The notes beneath the pieces were generated by a model, which was not told the origin of the DNA, ran no database searches, and was given only the letters and a program-made list of their open reading frames with translations. From contig CAZWPX010000016.1 of assembly GCA_964636125.1 (NCBI GenBank), forward strand, positions 16,653 to 80,652: a DNA stretch of 64,000 bases, given 5' to 3'. Below, one piece after another: positions 27,034-36,084 of this stretch (within the stretch, counting starts at the first letter, position 1; the number at the start of each line of letters is the position of its first letter). The position numbers and the translations under genes were made by a program. The DNA is from CAJINA01 sp964636125. GTDB lineage: Bacteria > Desulfobacterota > Desulfobacteria > Desulfobacterales > CAJINA01.

Positions 27034-29130
27034 ATGTCTGAACGAAATACTGCCGACCTGGATACGCTGCTCGTCAAACCCGAGGTGCAGCAGGCTACCA
27101 GCAATATCAACGCGGAGCTGCTGGAAAGAAGGGCTTTCATACCGCCGGCCTGCGTGGCGTTCTCATCAGCCGGCACCCGGCTTGTGGAGAATCCAGAATA
27201 TCGTTTTGAAATTGATCAGGAAGCGCGCAAACAGTTGCCGGGAATCATCCTAAACAAGGTCCAGTCGGTGCAGGCCTGTTCTGTCGGGCCAGACGATTTC
27301 TCAGTACAATACCAGCGTAAACGCAAGGTTGGGGTTGTCTTTTCCGGGGGGCCGGCTCCTGGCGGCCACAACGTCATTGCCGGCCTGTTCGATGCGCTCA
27401 AAAAGGCCAACCCCGATTCGATCCTCTACGGGTTTTTGCTCGGCCCGGACGGGATCATTGAAAATGAGGTAGTTGAGTTGACCCGTGAACGGGTTGATGA
27501 ATACCGGAATCTCGGTGGTTTCACCATGATTCAAACCGGGCGCACCAAGATAGATACCGAGGAGAAGATGGCCCTTTCCAGGGAAACCTGCCTGGCACTC
27601 GGGCTGGACGCGCTGGTGGTGGTTGGCGGAGACGACTCCAATACGAATGCGGCCTTTCTGGCCCAGGAAATGTTGGCGGAGGGCATCCAGGTGATCGGTG
27701 TTCCCAAAACCATTGACGGCGATATCCAGGTGCGGGACGCTTCCGGGGCCGTGCTGTGCGCCATGTCTTTCGGGTTTCATTCTGCTGCGCGCGGATTTTC
27801 ACAAAACATCAGTAACCTCTGTACGGATGCCAGTTCGGACGTAAAATACTGGCATATCTGTAAGGTGATGGGACGTGTGGCCAGCCATCTGGCGCTCGAG
27901 GTGGCCTTGCAGACCCATGCCAATATTACCCTGATTGGAGAGGACCTGGCCAACTATGTGGATCTAAAACGGATTGCGGAAGCGGAAAAGGCAGGCACGA
28001 CGGACTATACCGCTTACGGTATGACCCTGCGGCACCTGTCCCGCGTGATCTGCGACGGTATCATCCGGCGGGCCGCGATGGGCAAAAATTACGGTGTTCT
28101 GGTCATACCCGAAGGGGTTTTGGAATTCATTAATGAGATTCAGACCTACATCATCAAACTCAGCACCATCATCGGAAGTTACAACGATACCCACGACATA
28201 GACTTTCACAAGACCTTCGTGCCCCTGGACGAGAAACTTGAGTATCTCCGGCGGCTTAAGCAGCAGGCTGGTGAGAATGGCGGGCTGTCCATCTGGAATG
28301 CCCGTGACAACGACCTGTTCAACGACATCCCGGATTTTTTCAAGGAGGGATTGCTCACCGAACGGGACAGCCATGGAAATTTCCAGTTCTCACTGGTGCA
28401 GACAGATAAAATTCTCATGGAACTGGTCAAGGACTACCTGGACATCCTGAAGGAGAAAGGGTTGTACAAGGTGGGCATTGAGTCAGACTATTTTAGGAAA
28501 ATCATGGCTGCCGGAGACCTGGATCCGGAACAGATCGGACCGGTGCTGTTCCAAAATTTCGGCCAGGATCCCTGCCTGCTTGTGAAAAAGAGTATTTTTT
28601 CCATCAAGACGCTTAAGCAGACCCTGGTGAGTGCCGGGGTCATTCCGGACGAGGGCGAGGTCCCGGCGGCAGTCATGAAAATCTATAAAAAATCAACCCC
28701 GAGTTTCAAAACCCAGCGCCATTTTTACGGGTACGACGGTAGGGGGAGCCACCCCACCCGGTTTGACTGCAACTACACATACAATCTCGGACTTACCGCT
28801 TTCAGTCTGATTGCCAACGGCGCAACCGGTCAGATGGCGGCCATTAAAAATCTGGAGAAAGAGTTTTCCGAATGGGAGCCGGTGGGGATTCCCATTGCCC
28901 CGCTTATGCGGCTTGAAGAGCGCAAAGGGAAATTGGCCCTGGTACTTGAAAAGAGTGTGGTCGAACTGGATTCAGTCGCTTTTCGGGTGGTGCAAGCCTA
29001 CCGGGAAAAGTGGCTGGCGGCCCAGCCGGGTCCGGACAACTACCGGCGGCCCGGTCCTATCCGATTCACGGGCAAGAGTGAAGAAGATCGGCCGTTGACC
29101 CTGGTGCTGAATGCCCTGGTAGACGGGTAG
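27034..29130 (+). CDS. Pyrophosphate-type phosphofructokinase
   Basis: 698 aa, the long form of the phosphofructokinase family. The core reads VVFSGGPAPGGHNVI (nucleotide/PPi loop), VVGGDDSNTNAA, and VPKTIDGDIQ, with MGR and LIPEG-like blocks after it. GGDDS and KTIDGD, with Asp where ATP enzymes have Gly in the GGDGS motif, mark the PPi-dependent type. It interconverts fructose-6-phosphate and fructose-1,6-bisphosphate with PPi, and the reaction is reversible. The N-terminal 90 residues and a long C-terminal part are extra compared with the short bacterial enzymes. GGGGAG lies before the ATG. Confidence 0.88.
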   Translation: MSERNTADLDTLLVKPEVQQATSNINAELLERRAFIPPACVAFSSAGTRLVENPEYRFEIDQEARKQLPGIILNKVQSVQACSVGPDDFSVQYQRKRKVGVVFSGGPAPGGHNVIAGLFDALKKANPDSILYGFLLGPDGIIENEVVELTRERVDEYRNLGGFTMIQTGRTKIDTEEKMALSRETCLALGLDALVVVGGDDSNTNAAFLAQEMLAEGIQVIGVPKTIDGDIQVRDASGAVLCAMSFGFHSAARGFSQNISNLCTDASSDVKYWHICKVMGRVASHLALEVALQTHANITLIGEDLANYVDLKRIAEAEKAGTTDYTAYGMTLRHLSRVICDGIIRRAAMGKNYGVLVIPEGVLEFINEIQTYIIKLSTIIGSYNDTHDIDFHKTFVPLDEKLEYLRRLKQQAGENGGLSIWNARDNDLFNDIPDFFKEGLLTERDSHGNFQFSLVQTDKILMELVKDYLDILKEKGLYKVGIESDYFRKIMAAGDLDPEQIGPVLFQNFGQDPCLLVKKSIFSIKTLKQTLVSAGVIPDEGEVPAAVMKIYKKSTPSFKTQRHFYGYDGRGSHPTRFDCNYTYNLGLTAFSLIANGATGQMAAIKNLEKEFSEWEPVGIPIAPLMRLEERKGKLALVLEKSVVELDSVAFRVVQAYREKWLAAQPGPDNYRRPGPIRFTGKSEEDRPLTLVLNALVDG

Positions 29131-29200
29131 CTGTTTTTCCTGATTTTTCTTTTACGCGCAATCTTGGCTCAACTTGCAGGTTTCATCAAAAGTTGAAATC

Positions 29201-30352
29201 CTAATTTGTTCTGCCTGACGCTCCTGACCGGGTTTCCGGCTGGTAACTGCACAGCGGCTCTTCCGACATGAATTCCCCGGTGGCTTCAAAGGCCCGTGCC
29301 CGGCAGCCGCCGCAAACGCGTTTGTACTCGCAACCGCCGCATTTGCCGGTCAGTTGTTTAAAATCCCGTAGCCGCGTAAAGACCTTGGAAGATTTCCAGA
29401 TGGTATCAAAGGGTGTCTGGGTTACGTCCCCGCTGTTTACATGCAAAAACCCGCAGGGCTGCACGATGCCGGTATGGGAAATGAAGCAGAAACCGGTTCC
29501 GCCCAGGCAGCCCCGGGTCACTGCGTCTAATCCGTGGGTATTGAACGTGACGGTTCGGCCTTCTTCCGCGCTTCGCTGTCTTAAAATACGATAATAATGG
29601 GGGGCGCAGGTGGCCTTAAGCTGCAGGGGGCTTTTGTCCCGCTGGTCGTAAAACCAGTTCAGGGTCTCTTCGTACTCCCGGGCATCGATTTCCTGGTCCG
29701 CAATGTATTTACCGCGCCCGGTGGGGACCAGCAGGAAGATGTGATGGGCCACAGCACCCAGCTCGATGGCCAGTTCATGAATCCGGGGGATCTGGTCGAG
29801 GTTGGCTTTGGTGATGGTCGTGTTAATTTGAAATTCTATTCCGGCGGCACGGGCATTTTCAATACCCTGCATGGCGGCGGCGTAGGCCCCGTCGACCGCC
29901 CGGAAGCGATCATGAAAATCGGGGGTTGCACCGTCGATGCTGATGCTGATGCGTCGGATGCCGGCCGTGGCCATCCTGGCGGCGTTTTCAGGTGTTACCA
30001 GAGTTCCATTGGGCGCCATGACCATGCGCAGGCCCTTATCGGTTCCGTATTGCGCGATTTCAAAGATATCCGGCCGCAGCAGGGGTTCACCCCCGGTCAG
30101 GATGACGATGGGCTCACCCGTGCGGGCAATTTGATCTAAAAGCCTTAAACAGGCGGCCGTATCCAGTTCACCTTCATAGGGGCCGTTGGTGGCCGCGGCC
30201 CGGCAATGAATGCAGTTGAGGTTGCAGTTACGGGTAATCTCCCAGGCCACCAGGCGTAAGGTGGCTCCTTTTGGCTTCCCGTCCGGGTGTCCACCCGGAT
30301 GCCCGCCCGGATGTCCGTTAGAGTTGGCTGATGGGTGTGAATGCGGGGGCAT
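29201..30352 (-). CDS. ahbD: Heme-synthesis radical SAM protein AhbD
   Basis: 383 aa. The radical SAM motif CNLNCIHC lies at about residues 43-50 (WEITRNCNLNCIHCRAAA), with GGEPLLR following. The C-terminal auxiliary cluster is CGGCEYKRVCGGCRARA. It matches AhbD, which oxidatively decarboxylates Fe-coproporphyrin III to protoheme in the siroheme-dependent pathway. It is unusual for its His/Gly/Pro-rich N-terminus (GHPGGHPGGHPDGKPKG, about 13-29). hemB and ahbC lie upstream on the same strand, which supports the assignment. The start has GAGGAG. Confidence 0.85.
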   Translation of the reverse strand: MPPHSHPSANSNGHPGGHPGGHPDGKPKGATLRLVAWEITRNCNLNCIHCRAAATNGPYEGELDTAACLRLLDQIARTGEPIVILTGGEPLLRPDIFEIAQYGTDKGLRMVMAPNGTLVTPENAARMATAGIRRISISIDGATPDFHDRFRAVDGAYAAAMQGIENARAAGIEFQINTTITKANLDQIPRIHELAIELGAVAHHIFLLVPTGRGKYIADQEIDAREYEETLNWFYDQRDKSPLQLKATCAPHYYRILRQRSAEEGRTVTFNTHGLDAVTRGCLGGTGFCFISHTGIVQPCGFLHVNSGDVTQTPFDTIWKSSKVFTRLRDFKQLTGKCGGCEYKRVCGGCRARAFEATGEFMSEEPLCSYQPETRSGASGRTN

Positions 30353-30430
30353 GTGGCTCCTCTATCTCGTAAATTTATCAGGTTTGCGCAGAACTAATTT
30401 GATTGTACGGCGGCATTACAGAGACTCTGC

Positions 30431-30571
30431 GATCGAACATCCAACATCGAAGATGCAACGCTGAACATTGAACTGCAATACGCTTGCGGCGACTGATTTT
30501 ATCAAATTTTAATAACGTGGAGCGTTACCATATTCGAAGTTGAATGTTCGATGTTCAAAGTTGGATGTTCA
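30431..30571. repeat. Inverted repeat between hemB and ahbD (family C)
   Basis: CGAACATCCAACATCGAA at about 30434 is mirrored by TTCGATGTTCAAAGTTGGAT near 30547. The arms are imperfect, about 40 bp each, around an AT-rich centre. The right arm ends just after the hemB stop and is followed by a T/A-run. Confidence 0.6.
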
Positions 30572-30579
30572 GTTTTTTT

Positions 30580-31554
30580 CTAATTGTTCAGGGCCCTGGC
30601 GGCTTCAATGGCAAAATAGGTTAGAATCATGTCTGCCCCGGCCCGCTTGATGGCGGTCAGGGTTTCCAGCATAACTTTTTGGCCGTCGATCCAGCCCATT
30701 TTCTCCGCGGCTTTAATCATTGCGAACTCACCGCTGACGTTGTAAGCGGCCACGGGCAGATCAATCTCTTCCCTGATCCGGAAAATAATATCCAGGTAGG
30801 GCAGGGCCGGTTTCACCATAATGATATCGGCGCCTTCTTCAACGTCCATGGATGCCTCGCGGATGGCCTCTATGGCATTGGCCGGGTCCATCTGGTAGGT
30901 CCGGCGGTCCCCGAACTGCGGGGCAGAGTGCGCCGCCTGTCGGAATGGGCCGTAGTAGGCCGAGCAGTACTTGGCACTGTACGCCATGATGGGAATGTGG
31001 GCCCAATCATTTTCATCCAGGCTGTTGCGGATTTCCGCCACCCGGCCATCCATCATGTCCGAAGGCGCCACCATGTCCGCACCGGCAGCGGCATGGCTGA
31101 CCGCGACGCGGGCCAGCAGGTCCAGGGATGCGTCATTGTCTATGATCTGGCCTTCGACAACACCGCAGTGGCCGTGGTCAGTATACTGGCAAAGGCAGAC
31201 ATCGGTAATGACCGCCAGGCCGGGAACCTTGTCTTTGACCGCCTTGACCGCCTGCTGTACAATGCCGCTTTTGGCATACGCGGCGGTGCCCAGGGCGTTT
31301 TTCTGATCCGGTATGCCAAACAGCATAACCGCCGGTACCCCCAGATCCCTGGCCTGAGCGGCCACCTTCACCAGGTTTTCCAGAGAGAGTTGGTAATGAC
31401 CCGGCATCGATTTGATGGGGTTTTTAACATTCTTGCCGGCAATGGCAAACAGGGGCAGGATAAAGTCAGCGCTGGTCAGTGTGGTTTCCCTGACCATCCG
31501 GCGGAAGTTTTCATTACTGCGCATTCTCCTGGGGCGATAATCCGGAAAGATCAT
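30580..31554 (-). CDS. hemB: Delta-aminolevulinic acid dehydratase
   Basis: 324 aa. The block ICLCQYTDHGHCG (metal site) is seen here as VCLCQYTDHGHCGVV. The Schiff-base lysine is in IMVKPALPYLD, and a second active lysine lies in the block around YSAKYCSAYYGPFR. It condenses two ALA molecules to porphobilinogen, the entry to tetrapyrroles. The gene lies between the two ahb genes. AGGAAAC precedes the ATG. Confidence 0.96.
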   Translation of the reverse strand: MIFPDYRPRRMRSNENFRRMVRETTLTSADFILPLFAIAGKNVKNPIKSMPGHYQLSLENLVKVAAQARDLGVPAVMLFGIPDQKNALGTAAYAKSGIVQQAVKAVKDKVPGLAVITDVCLCQYTDHGHCGVVEGQIIDNDASLDLLARVAVSHAAAGADMVAPSDMMDGRVAEIRNSLDENDWAHIPIMAYSAKYCSAYYGPFRQAAHSAPQFGDRRTYQMDPANAIEAIREASMDVEEGADIIMVKPALPYLDIIFRIREEIDLPVAAYNVSGEFAMIKAAEKMGWIDGQKVMLETLTAIKRAGADMILTYFAIEAARALNN

Positions 31555-31663
31555 GTTTGTTTCCTTTCACCTACATTGGGCGACCGTAATAATTTGTTTT
31601 TTAGGATCAATCCTGTCCCGTGTTGTGGAGGGCAGGGGTATTTGGCACTGCCAACAAACTGAC

Positions 31664-31701
31664 CCAGGTGCCTGGAGTGAACTAAAGATCACTTTCAACT
31701 T
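31664..31701. repeat. Intergenic repeat, family B copy 3
   Basis: CAGGTGCCTGGAGTGAACTA, then AAGATCACTTTCAACTT, between ahbC and hemB. Same core as at 19595 and 23653. Confidence 0.55.
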
Positions 31702-31702
31702 G

Positions 31703-32890
31703 CTACAGCGTTTCCGAAATCTCCTCATCCGAGAGGTAGCAGGCCGGGTCCGGGGCCCAGAGATCCCCGCTGACCGCTTCGGCCCTGACTCTGAAGTTAC
31801 CGCCGCAGATGTCCAGCCAGCGGCAGGTGGCGCAGCGCCCCTTTACGTAGGCTTTTTTATTTTTCAACCGGGTCAGCAGTTCATCGGAGGTGTCTGTCCA
31901 GATTTCAGAAAAGGGCCGGTCTTTAATGTTGCCAAAGCTGGTGTGCCGCCAGAACTGGTCTGCGTAGACCTCTCCGTCCCAACTGACACAGCCGATGCCC
32001 CGGCCGGAGCTATTGCCCTCGTTCATCTCCAGCAATTCCAGAACTTCTTTGGCCCTTTCCGGGTTCTCTTTCTGCATCCGCAGGTAGAGATAGGGGCCGT
32101 CGGCATGATTGTCCACTGTGAGGACTTCCTTGGGCTTGCCACGGTCATGCAGGTCTTTGGTCCGGTCGATGATCAGGTCCACGACCTCGCGGGTCTGGGC
32201 GTGGCTCAGGTCATCTTTGACCAGCTTGGATCCCCGGCCTGCATAGACCAGGTGATAAAAGCAGACCCGGGGGATTTCCATCTCTTCCAGCAGATCGAAT
32301 ACGCCCGGTATGTCGTGGTAGTTGAAGCGGTTCACGGTGAAGCGCAGGCCGACCTTGATACCGGCTTTTTGCGTATTGCGGATACCCTGCAAGGCGGCCT
32401 GAAAAGACCCTTTCACAGCCCGGAAACGGTCGTGGATGGTTTCGAGGCCGTCCAGGCTGATGCCCACGTAGGAAAGACCGATATCTTTCAGGATGCGGGC
32501 CATCTCTTCTGTAATCAGCGTGCCGTTCGTGGAAATAACCGCCCGCATCCCCTGGCCGACTGCGTATTCCGCCAGTTCCGGCAGATCCGGGTGCATGGTG
32601 GGTTCGCCGCCGGAGAAAAGGATAACCGGTGAGCCGAAGGCGGCCAGGTCATCAATCAGCCCTTTGCCCTGGACCGTGGTCAATTCACCTTCAAATGAAC
32701 GGTCTTTGGCATGGGCGTAACAATGGACACATTTCAGGTTGCAGCGCTGGGTCATATTCCAGACAACCACCGGCTTTTTATCCTCCGAGAACTGGAGCAG
32801 GTGGGAGGGCAGGGATCCCGAGTGCCGGCCGTAACGCAGGGCATCGGACGGTTCGACTGTACCGCAATAAAGTTTTGAAATACCAATCAT
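31703..32890 (-). CDS. ahbC: 12,18-didecarboxysiroheme deacetylase AhbC
   Basis: 395 aa. The N-terminus MIGISKLYCGTVEPSDALRY is characteristic of AhbC. The radical SAM motif CNLKCVHC (about 49-56) and FSGGEPTMHPD follow. The C-terminal auxiliary cluster has Cys residues in CATCRWLDICGGN and DPAC. It removes two acetate side chains from didecarboxysiroheme to give Fe-coproporphyrin III, the AhbD substrate. It is first in the ahbC-hemB-ahbD gene order. ahbA/ahbB are not in the window. Confidence 0.9.
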   Translation of the reverse strand: MIGISKLYCGTVEPSDALRYGRHSGSLPSHLLQFSEDKKPVVVWNMTQRCNLKCVHCYAHAKDRSFEGELTTVQGKGLIDDLAAFGSPVILFSGGEPTMHPDLPELAEYAVGQGMRAVISTNGTLITEEMARILKDIGLSYVGISLDGLETIHDRFRAVKGSFQAALQGIRNTQKAGIKVGLRFTVNRFNYHDIPGVFDLLEEMEIPRVCFYHLVYAGRGSKLVKDDLSHAQTREVVDLIIDRTKDLHDRGKPKEVLTVDNHADGPYLYLRMQKENPERAKEVLELLEMNEGNSSGRGIGCVSWDGEVYADQFWRHTSFGNIKDRPFSEIWTDTSDELLTRLKNKKAYVKGRCATCRWLDICGGNFRVRAEAVSGDLWAPDPACYLSDEEISETL

Positions 32891-32922
32891 TTAGATAAAT
32901 AGACCTTTCTTGTATCCTATCG

Positions 32923-34686
32923 TTACGGATTGGGCAGGTGATCCCTGTCTGAATCCAGAGCATCGGTCAACAGGTTCCCGATGTAGGCTTCTGCGCTGGT
33001 AAGGGCCTTCCGGGAGATAAAGAACCGATGACGGCCGGTTTTTTCTTTGACGAGTTTAAGGCCCAGTTCAAAGTCATCTGCCAGGATGTCGTAGAGATTC
33101 TCCAAATCAAAGCCCTCCGCCACCCTTTTCGAAATGATGAAATCGACCGCATCTTCTTCAAGCACAATATTGATATCATTTTTTTTGAAGAATTGCAGTT
33201 CTATCTTTTTCACCTCGTCATAGAAGCTTTTCATGCGGGTCAGGGCGAGGTCGATGTCCATGATGTTGCGGCCGTAAAAGGTGGCGGCCAACGCCATTCT
33301 TGCTTCTGTAAGCGTGAGTTTGTATTTTTCCGAAAGACCCCGGTTATTTTCCTGCAGGTAGTCGATGATCCGTTGTTTTTCATCATCGACCAGGGCTTCA
33401 AATTCAGTCTGGTTTTCAGGGCCGCCTGTTTTCAGACGGGCCAGGGATTCATCCGGATGCTCAATGAGATCCGCCGTTACCGGGAACTGTTTGACGTCAC
33501 TGGAAGGCAGCTGTCGTTCAAATGCCAGCAGGGCGCTTTCGACGGCACTGACCAGCCCCCGGGCGCCGGTATTTTCACTGTGGGCGTTCCGGGCCAGGAG
33601 TGCCAGGGCACTGTCATCAAATTTTGCTTCGATACCATAAGCGGCAAAGTCAAGTTTTTTGCCCAGAACGATGGGATTGTTGGGGTTTTTCAGGATCGTG
33701 AACAGGTCGTTTTCATCCAGGTATTCGAACTGCGCCCGGACAGGCAGCCGCCCGACGAATTCTGATTCAAATCCGAATTTAATCAAGTCTTCCGAAGTGG
33801 TGCAGCCCAAAAGATCCGTCGATTTTTCCGGGGGTTTGAGTGCTGATCCGAATCCGATTCTCTGGGTGTACAGTCGTTTTTCAATGATCTCATCCAGGCC
33901 CCCGAAAGCACCGCTCATGATGAACAGGATGTTGCGGGTGTTGACCGTCTGTTTATCCTTGGCGCCGGTTTTCCGGAAGCGCTCGATCTCCTGGAGCATG
34001 GATACCGGATCATGGGGAACTTTTAAATCGACATCGGTCTCCTCCATGGGTTTGAGCAGGGCTCGCTGCACCCCGGTGCGCGACACATCCGCGCCCATGA
34101 GGTTGCGGCTGCCGGCAATCTTGTCGATTTCATCTATGTAGATAATGCCGTGCTGGGCCAGTTCGATATCCTCATCGGCTTCCCGCACCAGATCTCTGAC
34201 CAGGTCTTCCACATCTCCGCCGACATAACCGGTCTCACTGAATTTTGTAGCGTCACCCTTCACAAAGGGCACCCCGATTTTGTTGGCGATCAGCTTGATC
34301 ATATAGGTCTTGCCAACCCCGGTGGGGCCCATCATCAGTACATTGTTTTTGATACTGCCGATCATGTCAACCACGTCCACACCGGGTAAATTCTGCCGGG
34401 ACACCCGGTTGAAATGGGTGCATATCTTGGTGGCCAGAATTGCCTTGGCCGTATCCTGTTTAACGATGTACTGGTCCAGGTAGGCGATCAGTTCTTCCGG
34501 TTTCAGTTGGAAGTCGAATTTCAGGCCCTGTTTTTTTGCGCTTCCATCCTCTTCCTGTCGGGCCTGTTCGGGCATCACGATTGGCGACACCATTTTTACC
34601 TGGTTGCCGAATCTCTTGGATAGAAAGTCTCCGATTTCTTTTTCAAGTTCCCGTGGATCGGGGATTTTTTCGTCTGTGTTTTTCAT
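32923..34686 (-). CDS. ClpX-like AAA+ ATPase
   Basis: 587 aa. Clear ClpX relatedness: Walker A GPTGVGKT (120-127), pore loop ETGYVGGDVED (151-161), Walker B IIYIDEIDKI (181-190), the IGFG loop (277-280) that contacts ClpP in ClpX, FVGRLPV (sensor 2 region) and ENTGARGLVSAVE. It lacks the N-terminal Cys4 zinc domain that ClpX uses for adaptors and carries roughly 170 extra C-terminal residues with no familiar motif. It probably unfolds proteins and may work with ClpP. It ends about 33 bp before ahbC on the same strand. Confidence 0.8.
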   Translation of the reverse strand: MKNTDEKIPDPRELEKEIGDFLSKRFGNQVKMVSPIVMPEQARQEEDGSAKKQGLKFDFQLKPEELIAYLDQYIVKQDTAKAILATKICTHFNRVSRQNLPGVDVVDMIGSIKNNVLMMGPTGVGKTYMIKLIANKIGVPFVKGDATKFSETGYVGGDVEDLVRDLVREADEDIELAQHGIIYIDEIDKIAGSRNLMGADVSRTGVQRALLKPMEETDVDLKVPHDPVSMLQEIERFRKTGAKDKQTVNTRNILFIMSGAFGGLDEIIEKRLYTQRIGFGSALKPPEKSTDLLGCTTSEDLIKFGFESEFVGRLPVRAQFEYLDENDLFTILKNPNNPIVLGKKLDFAAYGIEAKFDDSALALLARNAHSENTGARGLVSAVESALLAFERQLPSSDVKQFPVTADLIEHPDESLARLKTGGPENQTEFEALVDDEKQRIIDYLQENNRGLSEKYKLTLTEARMALAATFYGRNIMDIDLALTRMKSFYDEVKKIELQFFKKNDINIVLEEDAVDFIISKRVAEGFDLENLYDILADDFELGLKLVKEKTGRHRFFISRKALTSAEAYIGNLLTDALDSDRDHLPNP

Positions 34687-34897
34687 GGTTTTGTACCAGC
34701 GGGCTTTAAGTGTATATAAAAATTGTTATAACAGATACTTATATTAGACGATACCATCGGTTTTCGAAACCTGCGCGTTTATCAGCGGCCTGTCCGAGGT
34801 GTCGTACAAAAGGGCTGCAACGACCGCTCCCAAGTATAATCACACCCATACACAAATGCAAGATATCGGGAAGGGATAATCACGCGTGTTAATTTTT

Positions 34898-34926
34898 TTG
34901 ACAACCCGACGATTTTCGCCTATTCT
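34898..34926 (+). promoter_or_regulatory. Promoter upstream of the universal stress gene
   Basis: TTGACA (34898-34903), 17 bp, TATTCT (34921-34926). It implies a leader of about 250 nt before the ATG. Confidence 0.45.
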
Positions 34927-35058
34927 TTTTACAAGTGCCAAATGATTCAACCGGACATAAAACGCACGCGATCTGGCCCGAATCTGGTCCAAACCGGATG
35001 CAGTCTCTCCCTCTAACCCCGCAAGCCGTCCTGGACCTGCTGATTTACACTGGCCTGG

Positions 35059-35085
35059 CGCCAGCCGCCTGACGAAAGGCTGGCG
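35059..35085 (+). promoter_or_regulatory. Leader hairpin of the universal stress gene
   Basis: CGCCAGCC and GGCTGGCG pair perfectly (8 bp) around an 11-nt loop. It has no T-run, so it is not a typical terminator. Confidence 0.45.
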
Positions 35086-35131
35086 ATGCCTGTGCAGGGA
35101 CACCGTTGCACCTGCCTGGCTTTTTCGCCGT

Positions 35132-35150
35132 TTGGCACGCCCTTTTTGAT
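35132..35150 (+). promoter_or_regulatory. Partial sigma-54-like site before uspA-type gene
   Basis: TTGGCACG at 35132-35139 matches the -24 element fully, but the -12 part (TTTTG) lacks the GC. Position relative to the ATG (about 40 bp) would suit. Confidence 0.25.
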
Positions 35151-35179
35151 GAACCTTTTGATTGAAAAGGAGAAAAAGC

Positions 35180-36082
35180 ATGCGTATCCGGATAAAAACC
35201 ATTCTTTGCACCACAGACTTTTCAGATTTCTCAAACCAGACGATTGATTATGGATTGGCTATTGCCAGGGAGTTTGACGCCCGGTTGCTGGTGTGCCACG
35301 TCATCGATCTTCAGTTTGCAGCGATCTACGGCACCGTGCACTTTTTACCGCCTGACCTGCAGGCCCAGAGCATCCAGACGGCTCAAGAACGAATTGAAGC
35401 GTTTATGGAATCCTGCGAGGTTGCCTGGGAGCCGGTGGTGGTGGCAGGCCCCCCGGCCGACGAGATTACCCGGGTGGTGGCGGACAGGTCAATCGATCTG
35501 GCCATCGCGGCCACCCATGGACGCTCGGGGCTCCGGCGCTTTATCCTGGGTTCGGTGACCGAACGGCTCATGCGGACCATGGCCTGCCCATTGCTGGTTG
35601 TCCGGGATATCAAGCCGGAGATGCTGCCCGACCCGGCGCGGGGTCTGCGTTTTAAAAAAATCCTGGTGGGGTGCGATTTCTCACCGGCGGCCAACGCCGC
35701 GCTTGGCTATGGACTGGGGCTGGCGCAGGAATTCGAGGCGGAACTGCACCTGGTCCATATCCTGGAACCCCAGGTCTATAGCGACATCCTGACCACAAAC
35801 ATGAGCACGGTGCCGGGTAAAAGCGAAGATGTCAGGGCCAGGTTGGATAAGCGCCTGGCAGAACTTATACCCGGGGAGGTGATGAACTGGTGCCGGGTGA
35901 GGACTGCGGTAATTGAAGGGCGCCCCTTTGATGCCCTCACCACCTACGCCGACCAGAGGGATGTTGACCTGATCGTGCTGGGGGTCAGGGGGCACGGGGT
36001 GGTCGAGACCCTGTTCCTCGGATCGACCACCGACCGGGTTGCCCGCCGGGCGCAGTGCCCGGTGCTGTCCGTGAGCCCCTAA
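35180..36082 (+). CDS. Tandem universal stress protein
   Basis: 300 aa with two UspA domains (about 1-145 and 155-300). Each ends in the ATP-binding pattern G-2x-G-9x-G(S/T): THGRSGLRRFILGSVTERL in the first and VRGHGVVETLFLGSTTDR in the second. The start at ATG 35180 follows AAGGAG; the upstream TTG is inside that ribosome site. Such proteins bind ATP and help cells survive starvation or redox stress; the partner here is unknown. Confidence 0.9.
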   Translation: MRIRIKTILCTTDFSDFSNQTIDYGLAIAREFDARLLVCHVIDLQFAAIYGTVHFLPPDLQAQSIQTAQERIEAFMESCEVAWEPVVVAGPPADEITRVVADRSIDLAIAATHGRSGLRRFILGSVTERLMRTMACPLLVVRDIKPEMLPDPARGLRFKKILVGCDFSPAANAALGYGLGLAQEFEAELHLVHILEPQVYSDILTTNMSTVPGKSEDVRARLDKRLAELIPGEVMNWCRVRTAVIEGRPFDALTTYADQRDVDLIVLGVRGHGVVETLFLGSTTDRVARRAQCPVLSVSP

Positions 36083-36084
36083 CT

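Larger units (their letters stand above)
34687..35179. other. 493-bp divergent intergenic region
   Basis: It separates the ClpX-like gene (minus) from the universal stress gene (plus). It contains a sigma-70-type promoter (34898-34926), a hairpin (35059-35085) and a sigma-54-like half site at 35132. No coding frame is convincing. Confidence 0.5.

Noticed and set aside
30679..31662. 327-codon plus-strand frame opposite hemB
   Set aside because: Shadow of hemB.
31553..32632. 359-codon plus-strand frame opposite ahbC
   Set aside because: Shadow of a conserved radical SAM gene; starts in its downstream gap and has no ribosome site.
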